Of a stretch of 64,000 nt of DNA, positions 49,433 through 58,804 are shown in pieces. Within the stretch, counting starts at the first letter, position 1. Each line of letters begins with the position of its first letter. The translations under genes were made by a program, and so were the position numbers. The notes under the pieces were generated by a model. The model was given only the letters and a program-made list of their open reading frames with translations. It made no database searches and was not told the origin of the DNA. Origin of the DNA: Mucilaginibacter flavidus (GTDB lineage Bacteria > Bacteroidota > Bacteroidia > Sphingobacteriales > Sphingobacteriaceae); assembly GCF_024055575.1 (NCBI RefSeq), contig NZ_JAMXOE010000001.1, positions 620,001 through 684,000 on the forward strand, read 5' to 3'.

Positions 49433-50557
49433 ATGAAAACCTTTGATGCAGGTGTTTACATAAACCAGGGGTATTACAAAAGCTTTCAGCCAAATTTGAT
49501 TGATAAGGCGTGGAAATTGGATGATATGGAGCTTATTCAACTGCTGGGGAACGCCGACAGGCAAATTGGGCGGCTGGACATGTACTCAAAATATGTTCCA
49601 AACCTGGATATGTTTATCCAGATGCATGTTGCAAAAGAGGCTACACAATCCAGCAAAATTGAAGGTACCAAAACCAATATTACCGATGCCATGATGGAAA
49701 AGGAGGATATTGCTTCAAACCGTGTGGATGATTGGATTGAGGTGCAAAATTATATCAGCGCCATGAATTATGGGGTTGAGCGTTTGCAGCATTTACCATT
49801 TTCATCACGCTTGATTAAAGATACACACAAGGTATTGTTAAAAGGTTCAAGGGGCGAGCAGAAACATCCCGGCAATTTCAGGACGAGCCAAAACTGGATT
49901 GGTGGCGCAACCATAAATGATGCCAAGTTTATTCCGCCTGTACATACCAGCATTGCAGAATTAATGAGTGATTTGGAAAAATTTGCCCATAATGAAACCG
50001 CCTATTTTCCGGAGCTGCTTAAAATAGCGCTGATACATTACCAGTTTGAAACCATCCACCCGTTTTTAGATGGTAATGGAAGGATTGGGCGTTTGTTTAT
50101 CACCTTGTATTTGGTTTCAAAAGGCATTTTAAATCAACCTATCTTATATCTGTCGGATTTTTTCGAGAAAAACCGGAGTAATTACTTTGATAATTTGATG
50201 AACGTTCGCGAACGCAATGATATCAACCATTGGTTTAAGTTTTTTTTAGTGGGGATAATCGAAACTGCAACCAAGGGAATTGAAACATTTGATAAAATAC
50301 TGCAATTGCAAAAAACAATCGAGTTAAAAATAAATACGCTGGGCAGCAGGGCGGCAAACGCCCAAAAAGTAGTGCATCATTTGTTTCAAAAGCCAATAAT
50401 AAATACGGCAGTTATAGGTAAGGCAGCAGATTTGTCGGCAGCATCTGCCTATAAACTAGCAAGGGATATGGAACGCCTCGGAATATTCATAGAAACAACC
50501 GGCGGGCAAAGGGGTAAAATTTATGTTTTTGAAGAATATTTAAATCTTTTCAGGTAA
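49433..50557 (+). CDS. Fic-domain AMP transferase with C-terminal winged helix (class II), second copy
   Basis: A 374-aa Fic protein. The inhibitory motif S73-x3-E77-G78 is in ATQSSKIEGTKTN; the active-site motif HPFLDGNGRIGR occupies 209-220. An N-terminal Fic_N/DUF4172-like part precedes the core and a winged helix (about 300-374: NTAVIGKAADLSAASAYKLA split at the turn, GRGKIYVFEEYL-like wing) follows. Same domain order as the Fic gene at 2110 but low identity. The start is fixed by the operator array ending 3 bp upstream. It is preceded by the LytTR gene, with 294 bp between, filled by the array. Target unknown. Confidence 0.92.
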   Translation: MKTFDAGVYINQGYYKSFQPNLIDKAWKLDDMELIQLLGNADRQIGRLDMYSKYVPNLDMFIQMHVAKEATQSSKIEGTKTNITDAMMEKEDIASNRVDDWIEVQNYISAMNYGVERLQHLPFSSRLIKDTHKVLLKGSRGEQKHPGNFRTSQNWIGGATINDAKFIPPVHTSIAELMSDLEKFAHNETAYFPELLKIALIHYQFETIHPFLDGNGRIGRLFITLYLVSKGILNQPILYLSDFFEKNRSNYFDNLMNVRERNDINHWFKFFLVGIIETATKGIETFDKILQLQKTIELKINTLGSRAANAQKVVHHLFQKPIINTAVIGKAADLSAASAYKLARDMERLGIFIETTGGQRGKIYVFEEYLNLFR

Positions 50558-50635
50558 TAGAATAGTCCAAAAGACTACATTCTTTGTAACACAATCCCCT
50601 CTCTCGCGTCATACACAAGTATCATTGTTTAAACA

Positions 50636-50666
50636 AAAGGGCATTCGGTTTAATAAAATGCCCTTT
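50636..50666. terminator. Hairpin downstream of the second Fic gene
   Basis: 10-bp stem AAAGGGCATT / AATGCCCTTT with an 11-nt loop, 78 bp beyond the stop. No T run follows on the plus strand, so activity is uncertain. Nothing else is seen in 50558-50854 apart from the efflux promoter. Confidence 0.5.
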
Positions 50667-50854
50667 GGATTGAAATTATTTTCACTCCGCCCAAATAAAA
50701 ATATGTTTGCGCCTGATTAACCGGCAACTATAATAAACCCCCTTTTAAAAGGTAAATATTAAGCATTCATCAATTAATACTTATGTCCAACATCTACTAA
50801 AATAATGCTGCTATATTTGCGGGCTTTTTAACTCCCCTGTTTTCCATCACGCTC

Positions 50855-52066
50855 ATGACCACTAACAACAATATAATTTCTTTTTTTACAGGCCGTTCTT
50901 TTACCCGGTTAATAAAACCAACACTGGCAATTGCCGGCTTTTCGTTGCTTTTAACGTCGTGTGGCGAAAAAGGTAAACAAGCAAACGGTGCAGGTGGCCC
51001 TCAGCAGGCACAAAGCTACAAAACGGTTACCCTGCAACCGCGCGAAGCCACTTTAAATACCGACTATCCGGCCAGCATTCAGGGCCTGCAAAACATCGAA
51101 ATACGCCCTAAAGTCGACGGCTTTGTGGAAGGTATCTATGTAGATGAAGGCAGCCTGGTTAAAAAGGGTCAATTACTTTTCAAAATTAAAGCCCCTCAAT
51201 ACGAGCAGGATGTGCGCACCGCCGAAGCCGGTATACAAACCGCACAGGCCGACGTTAATACCGCCAATTTACAGGTAAACAAGGTAAAGCCGTTGGTTGA
51301 GAAAGACATCATCAGCCATTATGAGCTTGAATCGGCACAAAATACATTGCAAACCAAGCAGGCGGCATTGGCGCAGGCCAGGGCGGCATTTGCCAATGCT
51401 AAAGTTAACTTGGGTTATACAACAATTACCAGCCCGGTTGATGGCGTTATAGGTTCGCTGCCCTACAAACTGGGTAGCCTGGTAAGCAGCGCCACCGTAG
51501 ACCCTTTGACAACAGTTTACAACACCGCAACGGTTTATGCTTATTTTGCCATTAACGAAAAACAATTGCTGGACATCAACAGGGACAGCACGGGCACATC
51601 GCTTAAATCAAAATTAAACAACCTTCCAAAAGTTTCGCTCCTGTTACCTGACGGTACTACTTACGACCACAACGGCAAGGTGGAAACTGTAAACGGGCTA
51701 ATCAATACAAGCACCGGATCGGCCAATTTCAGGGCTGCATTTGTAAACCCCAGGGGACTTTTACGCACTGGTAGCAGCGCGACTGTCCGTATGCCCGTTT
51801 TATTAAAATCAGCCATTTTGGTGCCGCAGAACGTTACTTACGAATTGCAGGACAAACGTTTTGTTTATGTAATAGACAACCAAAACAAGGTTAAAAACGT
51901 GGCCATCACTACTATGGATAATACCCCCGGCCAGTTTTACGTGGTTACCGGAGGTATAAAAAATGGCGACAAAATAATTGCCGAAGGTGCAACCAACTTA
52001 AAAGACGGCACTGAAATTAAACCCGTTGAAGTAAGCCCCGACGTGGTTTTTAAAGATTTAAAATAG
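50855..52066 (+). CDS. RND efflux periplasmic adaptor (AcrA/MexA-like) lipoprotein
   Basis: Membrane-fusion protein of 403 aa linking the inner-membrane pump to the outer-membrane channel. Lipobox LTSC is near residue 36, after an extended N-terminus. The lipoyl halves (EIRPKVDGFVEGIYVDEGSLVKKGQ split by the turn, and YTTITSPVDGVIGSLPYKLGS) flank a coiled-coil hairpin (about 105-165). The membrane-proximal domain ends at VSPDVVF. First gene of a three-gene efflux operon. Confidence 0.94.
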   Translation: MTTNNNIISFFTGRSFTRLIKPTLAIAGFSLLLTSCGEKGKQANGAGGPQQAQSYKTVTLQPREATLNTDYPASIQGLQNIEIRPKVDGFVEGIYVDEGSLVKKGQLLFKIKAPQYEQDVRTAEAGIQTAQADVNTANLQVNKVKPLVEKDIISHYELESAQNTLQTKQAALAQARAAFANAKVNLGYTTITSPVDGVIGSLPYKLGSLVSSATVDPLTTVYNTATVYAYFAINEKQLLDINRDSTGTSLKSKLNNLPKVSLLLPDGTTYDHNGKVETVNGLINTSTGSANFRAAFVNPRGLLRTGSSATVRMPVLLKSAILVPQNVTYELQDKRFVYVIDNQNKVKNVAITTMDNTPGQFYVVTGGIKNGDKIIAEGATNLKDGTEIKPVEVSPDVVFKDLK

Positions 52067-52070
52067 TCCT

Positions 52071-52166
52071 GTAGGGACGCAACACTTGCGTCTCTAAATA
52101 CATTTGCCCGGACGATAAAATGCCCCAATACATAAATATCCTGAGACGCAAGTATTGCGTCTCTAC
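52071..52166. repeat. Inverted repeat within the efflux operon (96 bp)
   Basis: GTAGGGACGCAACACTTGCG and GACGCAAGTATTGCGTCTCT ends with inner AGACGCAA arms. It is related to the element at 42473 and lies between the adaptor and pump genes, where it could form a hairpin in the operon mRNA. Confidence 0.65.
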
Positions 52167-52179
52167 ATAGAAAATAAAC

Positions 52180-55100
52180 ATGTTAAAAAAATCCATAGAG
52201 CGGCCGGTACTTTCCACGGTGATATCGGTATTACTGGTTATTTTGGGGGTGATAGGTTTAATTAACCTGCCGATATCCCAATACCCCAATATTGCTCCGC
52301 CGACAGTATTTGTATCTACCAACTACAGCGGCGCCAATGCCGATGTTGTTTTGAAAAGCGTTATCGTTCCGCTGGAGGAGCAGATTAATGGTGTGGAGAA
52401 CATGACCTACATGACCTCATCGGCAGGTAACGATGGCTCGGCACAAATAACTATTTTCTTTAAAGTGGGCACCAATCCCGACCTTGCTGCGGTTAACGTG
52501 CAGAACCGGGTATCAAGGGCGGTGAGCCTTTTGCCACAGGTAGTTACGCAGGCAGGGGTTACAGTTGCTAAAAGCCAGAATAGTAACCTTCTGATATTCT
52601 CGCTATACAGCGAAAACAAGGATTATGACGACACCTTTTTGCAAAACTATTGCCAGATAAACCTTGTGCCTGCCATTCAGCGGGTAAACGGCGTGGGTAA
52701 CACACAGATATTTACGCAAAAGGAATACTCTATGCGTATTTGGCTAAAACCGGACGTTATGGCCAGCTATAGCCTGGTACCTGATGACGTTACCCAGGCC
52801 CTGAACGAACAAAATATTGAGGCCGCGCCCGGTAAGTTTGGCGAAAACAGCAAAGAATCGTTTCAATACGTGATAAAATATACCGGCAGGCTTAAAACCA
52901 CCCAGCAATTTGGCGATATTATTATCAAATCTGTTGGCAAAGGCCAGTTGCTGCGTTTAAAAGATGTTGCCCGCATCGAGCTGGGCGCGTTGGATTATTC
53001 GGCCATCTTAAAAACAAATGGCTTGCCATCCATCGGTGTAGGCATTACCCAGGCATCAGGCTCAAATGCGCGCGATGTAATCAACAATACCAAAAAAATA
53101 CTGGAAACAGCCCAGGAATCATTCCCCAAGGGCATAAAATTAACCTACCTGGTTGATGCTAATGAATACCTGAACGCCTCTATCGAAAAGGTTATCAGCA
53201 CACTTATAGAAGCATTTATACTGGTGTTTATAGTGGTATTCGTTTTCCTGCAGGATTTCCGTTCGACGCTGATCCCGGCCATTGCTGTGCCGGTGGCTAT
53301 TGTGGGTACATTTTTCTTTTTAGATCTGTTTGGTTTCACCATTAACCTGCTTACACTTTTTGCCATGGTGCTGGCTATCGGTATCGTAGTGGATGATGCT
53401 ATTGTTGTTGTCGAGGCCGTGCATGCCAAGCTTGATAAAGGCTATAAAAGTGCGCGCAAAGCATCGGTTGATGCAATGAAAGAGATCTCGGGAGCAATTA
53501 TTTCAATTACGCTGGTTATGTCGGCGGTGTTTTTACCGGTTACCTTCATTTCCGGTTCAACAGGTGTATTTTACAAACAGTTCGGTATTACACTGGCGGT
53601 GGCTATCCTGCTATCGGCGGTTAACGCGTTAACGCTGAGCCCCGCATTATGTGCAATATTTTTAAAACCGCATAATGAAGAGCATAAGAAGAAACGTCTT
53701 TTTAACTTTTTTTATTCCCGGTTTGATAAGGCGTTTTTTACCGTTACTAAAAAGTACGAAAAATCGGTAAAGTGGCTGGCCGCCAAAAAATGGGTGGTGA
53801 TAGTTGCCATTGTGTTCTTTGGGGTATTGCTTACCTTCCTGATAAAAACAACGCCCTCCAGCTTTGTACCCAGCGAGGACCAGGGAACCATTTTCGTGAG
53901 TATTACTTTGCCGCCCGCCTCGGGCATGGAACGCACCAGCGCCATAACCAAACAGGTAGACAGTGTTGCACACTCAATCCCTTCGGTATTAAATACGCTT
54001 CAAATTATTGGGTTTAGCTTTACCGGTGGCAGCGGCAGCGCCTATAGCATGGACATTGTGAAGCTGAAGAAATGGGATCAGCGGAAAAATGATGACATAA
54101 AGAAAGTTATCGGTCAGCTCTATGCCAAAATCGCTAATATTCACGGTGCCTCCATGTTTATTTTTTCGCCGCCAACCATACAAGGCTTTGGCCAGGGCGG
54201 CGGCTTTGAATTTCAATTGGAAGACAAAGGCGGCCACACTTCTGCCGAGATATACAAAGTTATGACTGATTTCCTGGCAGCTCTTGGCAAACGCAAAGAA
54301 ATTCAGAACACCAACACCTCGTTCAATCCAAATTTTCCACAATTCCAGGTTGATGTAAACGTGGCCAAATGTAAAGAGGCGGGTATCGAAGTTACCTCGG
54401 TAATAAATACCTTACAGGGCTATTATGGCGGTTTGTATGCGTCCAACTTTAACCAATTTGGCAAGCAGTACCGTGTAATGGTACAGGCCGATTATTCGTA
54501 CCGCACCAATCCCGAAGGGCTTAACAAAATATTTGTACGCAATGCCAGCGGTACCATGGCACCCATCACGGAATTTATCAGCCTGACAAAAGTTTTCGGG
54601 CCCGAATCAATATCCCGCTTTAATTTATTTACTGCGGTATCTGTTACCGGGTTGCCAAATCCCGGCTACAGCTCGGGTGATGCTATCAACGCTATAAAAG
54701 CGGTTGCTGCCGAAAAACTTCCAGCGGGGTATGGTTATGAATTTTCGGGTTTAACCCGTGAGGAAATATCGAGCGGCACGCAGTCGGTTTACATATTTAT
54801 ACTGTGCCTTGTGTTTGTGTACTTTTTGCTAAGCGCGCAATACGAAAGTTACATATTGCCGCTGGCTGTGTTACTGTCATTACCTATAGGCTTATCGGGT
54901 ACGTATATTTTCGCCAAAATTGCCGGTATAGATAGTAATATTTACGTACAGATATCGCTCATTATGCTCATAGGCCTGCTGTCGAAAAACGCTATCCTGA
55001 TAGTTGAGTTTGCGCTTGAGCGCAGGCGTGCCGGCATGCCGATACTAAAAGCAGCCATTGAAGGCGCTGAAGCCCGTTTAAGGCCGATTTTGATGACGTC

Positions 55101-55341
55101 CTTTGCGTTTATATTCGGTATCATGCCGCTGATGTTTTCTACCGGGGCTGGCGCTATCGGCAACCGTTCCATTGGTACCGGCGCTGTCGGGGGTATGTTT
55201 ATCGGTACCCTTTTTGGATTATTTGCCATCCCTGTATTGTTTATGATTTTCCAAACCATACAAGAGAAAATTAGCGAACCGCGCCGTTTACGCCAGCTTA
55301 AAGAAGACGAAGAAGATGCAGCAGCCGGGGCTGCAAACTAA
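52180..55341 (+). CDS. RND efflux pump permease (AcrB/HAE1 family)
   Basis: Proton-driven multidrug exporter of 1053 aa with 12 membrane helices. The N-terminus KSIERPVLSTVISVLLVILG and QYPNIAPP are typical of HAE1 pumps. The proton-relay pair lies in LAIGIVVDDAIVVVEA (helix 4). Two large periplasmic loops and GLLSKNAILIVEFA (helix 10-11) are present. Full length. It is followed 14 bp later by the outer-membrane factor. Confidence 0.96.
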   Translation: MLKKSIERPVLSTVISVLLVILGVIGLINLPISQYPNIAPPTVFVSTNYSGANADVVLKSVIVPLEEQINGVENMTYMTSSAGNDGSAQITIFFKVGTNPDLAAVNVQNRVSRAVSLLPQVVTQAGVTVAKSQNSNLLIFSLYSENKDYDDTFLQNYCQINLVPAIQRVNGVGNTQIFTQKEYSMRIWLKPDVMASYSLVPDDVTQALNEQNIEAAPGKFGENSKESFQYVIKYTGRLKTTQQFGDIIIKSVGKGQLLRLKDVARIELGALDYSAILKTNGLPSIGVGITQASGSNARDVINNTKKILETAQESFPKGIKLTYLVDANEYLNASIEKVISTLIEAFILVFIVVFVFLQDFRSTLIPAIAVPVAIVGTFFFLDLFGFTINLLTLFAMVLAIGIVVDDAIVVVEAVHAKLDKGYKSARKASVDAMKEISGAIISITLVMSAVFLPVTFISGSTGVFYKQFGITLAVAILLSAVNALTLSPALCAIFLKPHNEEHKKKRLFNFFYSRFDKAFFTVTKKYEKSVKWLAAKKWVVIVAIVFFGVLLTFLIKTTPSSFVPSEDQGTIFVSITLPPASGMERTSAITKQVDSVAHSIPSVLNTLQIIGFSFTGGSGSAYSMDIVKLKKWDQRKNDDIKKVIGQLYAKIANIHGASMFIFSPPTIQGFGQGGGFEFQLEDKGGHTSAEIYKVMTDFLAALGKRKEIQNTNTSFNPNFPQFQVDVNVAKCKEAGIEVTSVINTLQGYYGGLYASNFNQFGKQYRVMVQADYSYRTNPEGLNKIFVRNASGTMAPITEFISLTKVFGPESISRFNLFTAVSVTGLPNPGYSSGDAINAIKAVAAEKLPAGYGYEFSGLTREEISSGTQSVYIFILCLVFVYFLLSAQYESYILPLAVLLSLPIGLSGTYIFAKIAGIDSNIYVQISLIMLIGLLSKNAILIVEFALERRRAGMPILKAAIEGAEARLRPILMTSFAFIFGIMPLMFSTGAGAIGNRSIGTGAVGGMFIGTLFGLFAIPVLFMIFQTIQEKISEPRRLRQLKEDEEDAAAGAAN

Positions 55342-55355
55342 CTATTGAAGTACAG

Positions 55356-56759
55356 ATGAACAGAACATCCATAAAATATACATTTCTAACAGTTGCTTTT
55401 TTAAGTATCGGGCTATCGTGCAAGGTTATTAAGCCTTATGAGCAGCCACAGCTTAATGCCAGCGACCTATATCGCGGCCAACAAACAACGGACACAGCAA
55501 CCATGGCAAGCATTCCATGGGAGCGCCTGTTTAAGGATACCGTTTTAAAAGCGCTGATACATGAGGGTTTATACAATAACCTAAACCTCAAAATAGCAAT
55601 ACAAAAAATCAATGAGGCGCAGGCTGCTTTAGGGCAAAGCAAGGCAGCATTATTGCCCAGCTTAAGTGCAGGCGCAAGCGCAACGCGGTCAAAGTTATCA
55701 GGTGCAAGCCTGGGCCTGCAAGCCGGCAGCGTAAACCCCTCAAGTACACTTTACCAACTGGGTTTAACCACATCGTGGGAGGCCGATGTTTGGGGCAAGC
55801 TAAGCAGCGCCAAACGGGTTGCCTATAATAACCTTCTACAGACTGATGCAGCCAAAAGAGCTGTGCAAACCCAGTTGATCGCCGATATTGCCAACAACTA
55901 CTACACCTTGCTTGCGCTTGACAAGGAGCTGGAGATTACCACACTTACATTAAAAAACCGCATTAAGGACGTAGAAACCATGAAAGCGCTTAAAGAAGGC
56001 GCCGTGGTTAATGGGGCAGCTGTTGTGCAAAGTGAGGCCAATCGCTACGCCGCAGAAGTTGCTATCCCTGATATAAAACGCAGCATCCGCGAAACGGAGA
56101 ATGCCATCGATATTTTGGTTGGCCGCCCATCTGGTGCATTAAACCGGACAAAGCTTGATGAACAGAAAACGATTGACAGCCTGCAAACCGGTATCCCATC
56201 GCAACTGTTAAAAAACCGTCCCGATGTGCAGCAGGCTGAATATGCTTTCCATAGCGCATTTGAAAACACCAACCTGGCGCGCACCTATTTTTATCCGTCG
56301 TTAACCATAACAGCCAGTGGTGGCTGGCAAAACCTACAATTGAAAGACTTTTTTGTAGGCTCGATATTTTATAACGTTGCAGCTGGTTTAACCCAGCCCA
56401 TATTTAACCAGGGCATTAATAAAGCACGGTTAAAAACGGCACAGGCCCAGCAAATGGAAGCCCTTTACGGTTTCCAGCAAACATTACTGGTTGCAGGGCA
56501 GGAAGTATCAAACGCTTTATATTCCTACCAAACCGCTACCGAAAAGGGAGGTGCCAGAACCAAACAAATAGCAGCCCTTACCAAAGCCGTTGATTATACC
56601 CAGGAATTATTACGTTACAGCTCGGCAACCAATTACACCGATGTGCTAACCTCTGAGCAAAACTTACTGGCCGCCCAGCTTGATGCTGTTAACGACAGGC
56701 TGCAGCAATTGCAGGCGGTGGTTAACTTGTACCGGGCGCTTGGTGGCGGCATTAACTAA
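55356..56759 (+). CDS. Outer-membrane efflux lipoprotein (TolC/NodT family)
   Basis: A 467-aa channel protein with lipobox LSC (Cys22), followed by two repeated outer-membrane efflux domains (for example LKIAIQKINEAQAALGQSKAALLPSL split at normal positions, and LLKNRPDVQQAEYAFHSA). It completes the tripartite pump with the two preceding genes. A hairpin at 56855 may end the operon. Confidence 0.94.
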   Translation: MNRTSIKYTFLTVAFLSIGLSCKVIKPYEQPQLNASDLYRGQQTTDTATMASIPWERLFKDTVLKALIHEGLYNNLNLKIAIQKINEAQAALGQSKAALLPSLSAGASATRSKLSGASLGLQAGSVNPSSTLYQLGLTTSWEADVWGKLSSAKRVAYNNLLQTDAAKRAVQTQLIADIANNYYTLLALDKELEITTLTLKNRIKDVETMKALKEGAVVNGAAVVQSEANRYAAEVAIPDIKRSIRETENAIDILVGRPSGALNRTKLDEQKTIDSLQTGIPSQLLKNRPDVQQAEYAFHSAFENTNLARTYFYPSLTITASGGWQNLQLKDFFVGSIFYNVAAGLTQPIFNQGINKARLKTAQAQQMEALYGFQQTLLVAGQEVSNALYSYQTATEKGGARTKQIAALTKAVDYTQELLRYSSATNYTDVLTSEQNLLAAQLDAVNDRLQQLQAVVNLYRALGGGIN

Positions 56760-56854
56760 AATTTTTTGGATTGGTTGGATTTTAGGATTCTCATGGCAAC
56801 ATGTCGGCGATTAAGCGTATAATCCTATCAATCTTAAAAATCTTAGCCAAAGAA

Positions 56855-56883
56855 AAGCACCGCCCTTTTCAGGAGCGGTGCTT
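56855..56883. terminator. Two-way terminator between the efflux operon and a convergent gene
   Basis: 9-bp stem AAGCACCGC / GCGGTGCTT with an 11-nt loop. The minus strand continues TTCTTTGG, which suits the gene at 56908. Confidence 0.65.
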
Positions 56884-56907
56884 CAAGTATAAGGGGTTAA
56901 TCAATTA

Positions 56908-57267
56908 TTATTCCTGTACGATGAAGGTCTTTGTTTTGTCTTCGCTGTAAACGTGGATGTTCTTTTTAACCACCTGCCCGGCAGTAGTAACTTCCATTGT
57001 ATAGTCGCCGTAGTCAAGGCCGCTTAGTACGTATCCTTTTGAACCGTTGGCTGCAAGTACGTCTTTACGCAACACATTTTTGTCCTGGTCGTAAATCATT
57101 ACGATCGATTTTGCGTCGGCAGCTTTAACGGCTATGCCTTTGTTAGAAGCAAGGGCTGAAATGGTTACCGAAGGCACATCTGCTTTAACTGTTTTTGCAG
57201 GAACCGCTGCGAATAAACCTGCTGATGCTAATAAAAATAGTGCGGTTAATTTGATTGAATTTTTCAT
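56908..57267 (-). CDS. Small exported protein, 119 aa
   Basis: Signal peptide (MKNSIKLTALFLLASAGLFA) followed by about 95 residues rich in beta-strand pattern (IVMIYDQDKNVL, YVLSGLDYGDYTMEVTTAGQ, KTFIVQE). This looks like a single Ig-like/T9SS-type or DUF3244-like beta-sandwich. No catalytic motif is visible. It could be a periplasmic or secreted stress protein. Convergent with the efflux operon. Confidence 0.7.
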   Translation of the reverse strand: MKNSIKLTALFLLASAGLFAAVPAKTVKADVPSVTISALASNKGIAVKAADAKSIVMIYDQDKNVLRKDVLAANGSKGYVLSGLDYGDYTMEVTTAGQVVKKNIHVYSEDKTKTFIVQE

Positions 57268-57815
57268 GTCTTTAATCTTTTTAATGTTATGTGAATGTTT
57301 TTGTTATCGTTTTACAATTCAAAGGTGCGACAACTTGAAACACTAAAAAAACCAAATAGACCACTACCGCATAGTAATAGACATACGCCCAAAATCAGCC
57401 TGCAAACGCTGTAAAGCGCTAATTATCTGAATAATAGAAGTTTTATCGGCCGATTACAGTCATTCATCGGCGTAATTGCAGCGCTGGTGGAATGTGCATG
57501 GGTTATCGATGCCATCTGGAAGGAAAAAAAGATTGTGCCGAAAAAATCAACGCAATCAGCGTAATCATAAAATTCAGCGATTTACTCCATCAGTCCCGGC
57601 TCAAAAACCTTCATATCTATCGGCTCATCTGCTTTTAAATCGCGGTAGGTTTAGAGACCTTATAGCCGCTTGATTGGTAACCACAATACTATTGATTCCT
57701 GATTAGCGTGTGCAGAGTTTGCTTCGTTCCTCAGCAATGACAATTGGGTTTATATCCGCAAAAGCTAGGCTCCCACTTCGTGCAATTCGCCTAAATTCGT
57801 GTTATTAGTGTCAAA
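57268..57815. other. Intergenic region with decayed sequence
   Basis: About 550 bp without an intact gene. It contains a possible C-terminal gene remnant at 57582-57650 and a damaged copy of the CGTCATTGCGAGG repeat (about 57651-57741, ending GCTTCGTTCCTCAGCAATGA). Confidence 0.5.
57582..57650 (-). pseudogene. Possible 3' remnant of a lost gene
   Basis: The minus-strand frame reads TYRDLKADEPIDMKVFEPGL then ME and a stop, with a protein-like composition. It is cut off upstream exactly where the damaged repeat begins. Family not recognised; a chance frame of 22 codons is possible. Confidence 0.3.
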
Positions 57816-58715
57816 CTATGATTTCGTCAGCTCTTCATAAGCCGATTGTATACCGCGCTGTATGCCATCGCCCTGCCATTCGGTTACGCCAGGGATAGAA
57901 GTAGCGGCCATTATCTCATCCTTGGTTTTTCCTGCTTTAACCGCGCCCGATACATAGGCTTCCAACTTTTCCATAAAGTCCTGCATCAGCTTTACATCTT
58001 CCATTGTGCCGATCACTTTTTGCGGGTCGAAAGCATGACCAAAAACAAACATTGTATTTTTATCAAATTTTTTAGTAGCCTGTTCCAAAGCCATCGGCCA
58101 GTGTTTTACCGAAGCGCCTGCGCTGTTGTCAACAAACGGGTAACGGCGGTTAAACACCAAATCGCCGGTATGCACAATGTTGGCGTTTTCAAAATGGATC
58201 ATCGCATCGCCGTTGGTGTGGCCGGTACCAAAGTAATGGGCGCTGATATGCTCATCCCCTACTTTAACTTTCCAGGTATCGGTAAACGTAGTGTCCGGGT
58301 ATAGTTGCTGGTCTACTTTATTATTTTTTTCGGCAACGGCCTTTTGGTTAGCCAGTGAGTTGGCATGTGCGGCAACATTTTTTACAATACCTTTAAAGGA
58401 AATATTGCCGCCGGTATGGTCGCCGTGGTGGTGGGTATTTATTAACCACTCAAATGGCACTGTTGATTGTTTTTGCAATTCGGCTATCAGGTGTTTGGCC
58501 GGGTCCGGAAATTCGGCGTCTACCACAACAATTCCTTCTTTGTTTATCAGCCAGGCTATGGTACCACCTTGCTCGGCAAACATGCCTACGTTGTTACGCA
58601 AAGGTATAAACTGGTAAGTTGGATCGGCAAGCATGGCGGCAAAACTTTTACGGCCTAATAATGCAAGCGAACTTGCTGTTAATGCGGTGTTTCTTAAAAA
58701 TTGACGGCGTTCCAT
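57816..58715 (-). CDS. Exported metallo-beta-lactamase-fold hydrolase
   Basis: A 299-aa protein with a possible Tat signal (ERRQFLRNTALTASSLALLG). The metal-binding motif THHHGDHTGG (His95, His97, Asp99, His100), a later His in FGTGHTNGDAM and Asp in HTGDLVFN are as in the MBL superfamily; FVFGHAFDP provides the last His. This pattern resembles quinoprotein-relay or subclass-B-like MBL proteins rather than a proven lactamase. Substrate unknown. Confidence 0.86.
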   Translation of the reverse strand: MERRQFLRNTALTASSLALLGRKSFAAMLADPTYQFIPLRNNVGMFAEQGGTIAWLINKEGIVVVDAEFPDPAKHLIAELQKQSTVPFEWLINTHHHGDHTGGNISFKGIVKNVAAHANSLANQKAVAEKNNKVDQQLYPDTTFTDTWKVKVGDEHISAHYFGTGHTNGDAMIHFENANIVHTGDLVFNRRYPFVDNSAGASVKHWPMALEQATKKFDKNTMFVFGHAFDPQKVIGTMEDVKLMQDFMEKLEAYVSGAVKAGKTKDEIMAATSIPGVTEWQGDGIQRGIQSAYEELTKS

Positions 58716-58804
58716 GGTGGGTAGAGATTAGAGGTTAGTTGAATAGAGATTAGTTGGTTTGTTAATGATGACGTCGTTTTTAATATTTCGGTTGCCCGTT
58801 GTTG

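Noticed and set aside
52180..55341. Heavy-metal (CusA-type) pump
   Set aside because: The QYPNIAPP and N-terminal IERPVLS features and overall layout fit drug-type HAE1 pumps rather than metal pumps.
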